Source of the DNA: Spirochaetaceae bacterium UBA1306 | GTDB taxonomy: Bacteria > Spirochaetota > Spirochaetia > Treponematales > Rectinemataceae | Assembly: GCA_002307245.1 (NCBI GenBank) | Contig: DBTW01000177.1 | Span: forward strand, 1-5,498 | Direction of reading: 5' to 3' | DNA length: 5,498 nucleotides | In this document: positions 4,967 through 5,498 of the stretch, one piece after another | Layout of the letters: each line of letters starts with the position of its first letter | Numbering within the stretch: the first letter of the stretch is position 1 | Position numbers and translations under genes: made by a program | The notes under the pieces: model-generated | The model's database searches: none | Told to the model about the DNA's origin: nothing | Seen by the model: the letters and a program-made list of their open reading frames with translations, nothing else

Positions 4967-5498
4967 TACTCCGTATCGGCGGCGGATCCCTCGGCGGCAA
5001 GGGCGAGGGCCTCGTCATGATCGACGGCATGCTGTGGCTGCCCGTCGCCGGCTCCCCGCTGTCCCTCGATGGGGTAGCGCTGCGCGATTCCACGCCCGGG
5101 CTCCTCATCGACGCGCCCCGCACGGCCATCATCGGCGTGGAGGTCTTCGAGGAGTTCGTGCGCGGACGGGACCTGCGCGCCGCCGCGTGCGCGGCCTACG
5201 CGGAGGGCGAGGAGGGTTACCAAGGGCGCTACGCACTCCTCCGCGAGGCCTTCCTCGAGGCGCCGCTGCCCGATGGTATCTCGGGCGCCCTCGCCGATTT
5301 CATGCCCGAGGCGGGCAAGCCTCTGATCGCCCGTTCCTCGAGTCTCCTGGAGGACTCCGAGGGCGAGCCTTTTTCGGGCATCTACGAATCCTACGCCATA
5401 CCCAACAGCCTCCCGCATCCGGCAGCCCGGCTCGAGCAGCTCCTCGACGCGGTCAGGCTCGTCTACGCGAGCCTCTTCTCCCCGGACGCCATGGCCTA
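4963..5498 (+). CDS. PEP/pyruvate-binding (PPDK N-terminal, ATP-grasp) domain protein, both ends incomplete
   Basis: The frame from GTG 4963 encodes 178 residues to the window edge without a stop. ILRIGGGSLGGKGEGL (2-17) is the glycine-rich start of the ATP-grasp domain shared by pyruvate phosphate dikinase and PEP synthase, with nucleotide-binding K13. TAIIGVEVFEEFV and PLIARSSSLLEDSEGEPFSGIY (R124 of the RSS block contacts ATP in relatives) follow in the family order. In the multidomain bacterial proteins I recall with this RIGGGSLGGK signature, several hundred residues precede this point, so the N-terminal half is probably missing. GTG 4963 is a formal start: a purine tract GGAAGAGG (4948-4955) lies 7 nt upstream, and it overlaps the adenosine-deaminase stop as GTGA, so coupled translation is possible. 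The frame is also open upstream, but that stretch is the other gene read out of register. Pfam PPDK_N-type membership is recognised from motifs; substrate and role are not determined. Confidence 0.7.
   Translation, partial: MILRIGGGSLGGKGEGLVMIDGMLWLPVAGSPLSLDGVALRDSTPGLLIDAPRTAIIGVEVFEEFVRGRDLRAAACAAYAEGEEGYQGRYALLREAFLEAPLPDGISGALADFMPEAGKPLIARSSSLLEDSEGEPFSGIYESYAIPNSLPHPAARLEQLLDAVRLVYASLFSPDAMA

Noticed and set aside
4831..5418. Minus-strand open frame of 195 codons
   Set aside because: It lies antisense to recognisable adenosine deaminase and PEP-binding motifs and shows no domain of its own.

Overview
This window is GC-rich (well over 60 % by eye) bacterial DNA, densely coding with short intergenic gaps. 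The secreted proteins point to a diderm anaerobe: a lipoprotein with an LSAC lipobox and an outer-membrane beta-barrel with an Ala-Val-Ala signal-peptidase site and a terminal Phe. The style of the barrel protein and the presence of a PEP/pyruvate-binding-domain protein would fit a high-GC spirochaete. That assignment is an inference and is weak without a database search.

Layout. On the minus strand, 1-821 holds most of a methylenetetrahydrofolate-reductase-fold protein that runs off the left edge. It diverges from a plus-strand HAD-superfamily hydrolase (912-1670). The intergenic stretch after the hydrolase carries what looks like a textbook MerR-family promoter/operator (1731-1761): a TTGACC -35 box, a 19-bp spacer filled by a perfect 21-bp palindrome, and a GAAGGT -10 box. 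It drives a tight two-gene operon: a membrane-anchored alpha/beta hydrolase lipoprotein of the proline-iminopeptidase type (1792-2850) and, 13 nt later, a MerR-family regulator with a GyrI-like ligand-binding domain (2864-3697). The simplest reading is a self-regulated, ligand-inducible cassette. The regulator senses a small molecule, remodels the over-spaced promoter, and the surface hydrolase acts on that molecule or a relative.

A separate gene for a 310-residue outer-membrane beta-barrel protein (3811-4743) follows, with its own leader, and ends in a GC-rich hairpin. The right edge is odd. A probably leaderless adenosine-deaminase start (4844) encodes the first metal-binding motif HLHLEG, then stops after 40 codons. 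At a GTGA overlap, the sequence switches directly into the middle of a PEP/pyruvate-binding ATP-grasp protein (4963 to the window end). This junction is either a deletion scar, an assembly chimera, or a truncated but coupled gene pair.

The strongest items for follow-up are the MerR operator with its hydrolase-regulator operon, the adenosine deaminase/PEP-binding junction, and the MTHFR-like protein, which appears to lack the usual catalytic Glu. I saw no tRNA, rRNA, CRISPR array, insertion sequence or attachment site.
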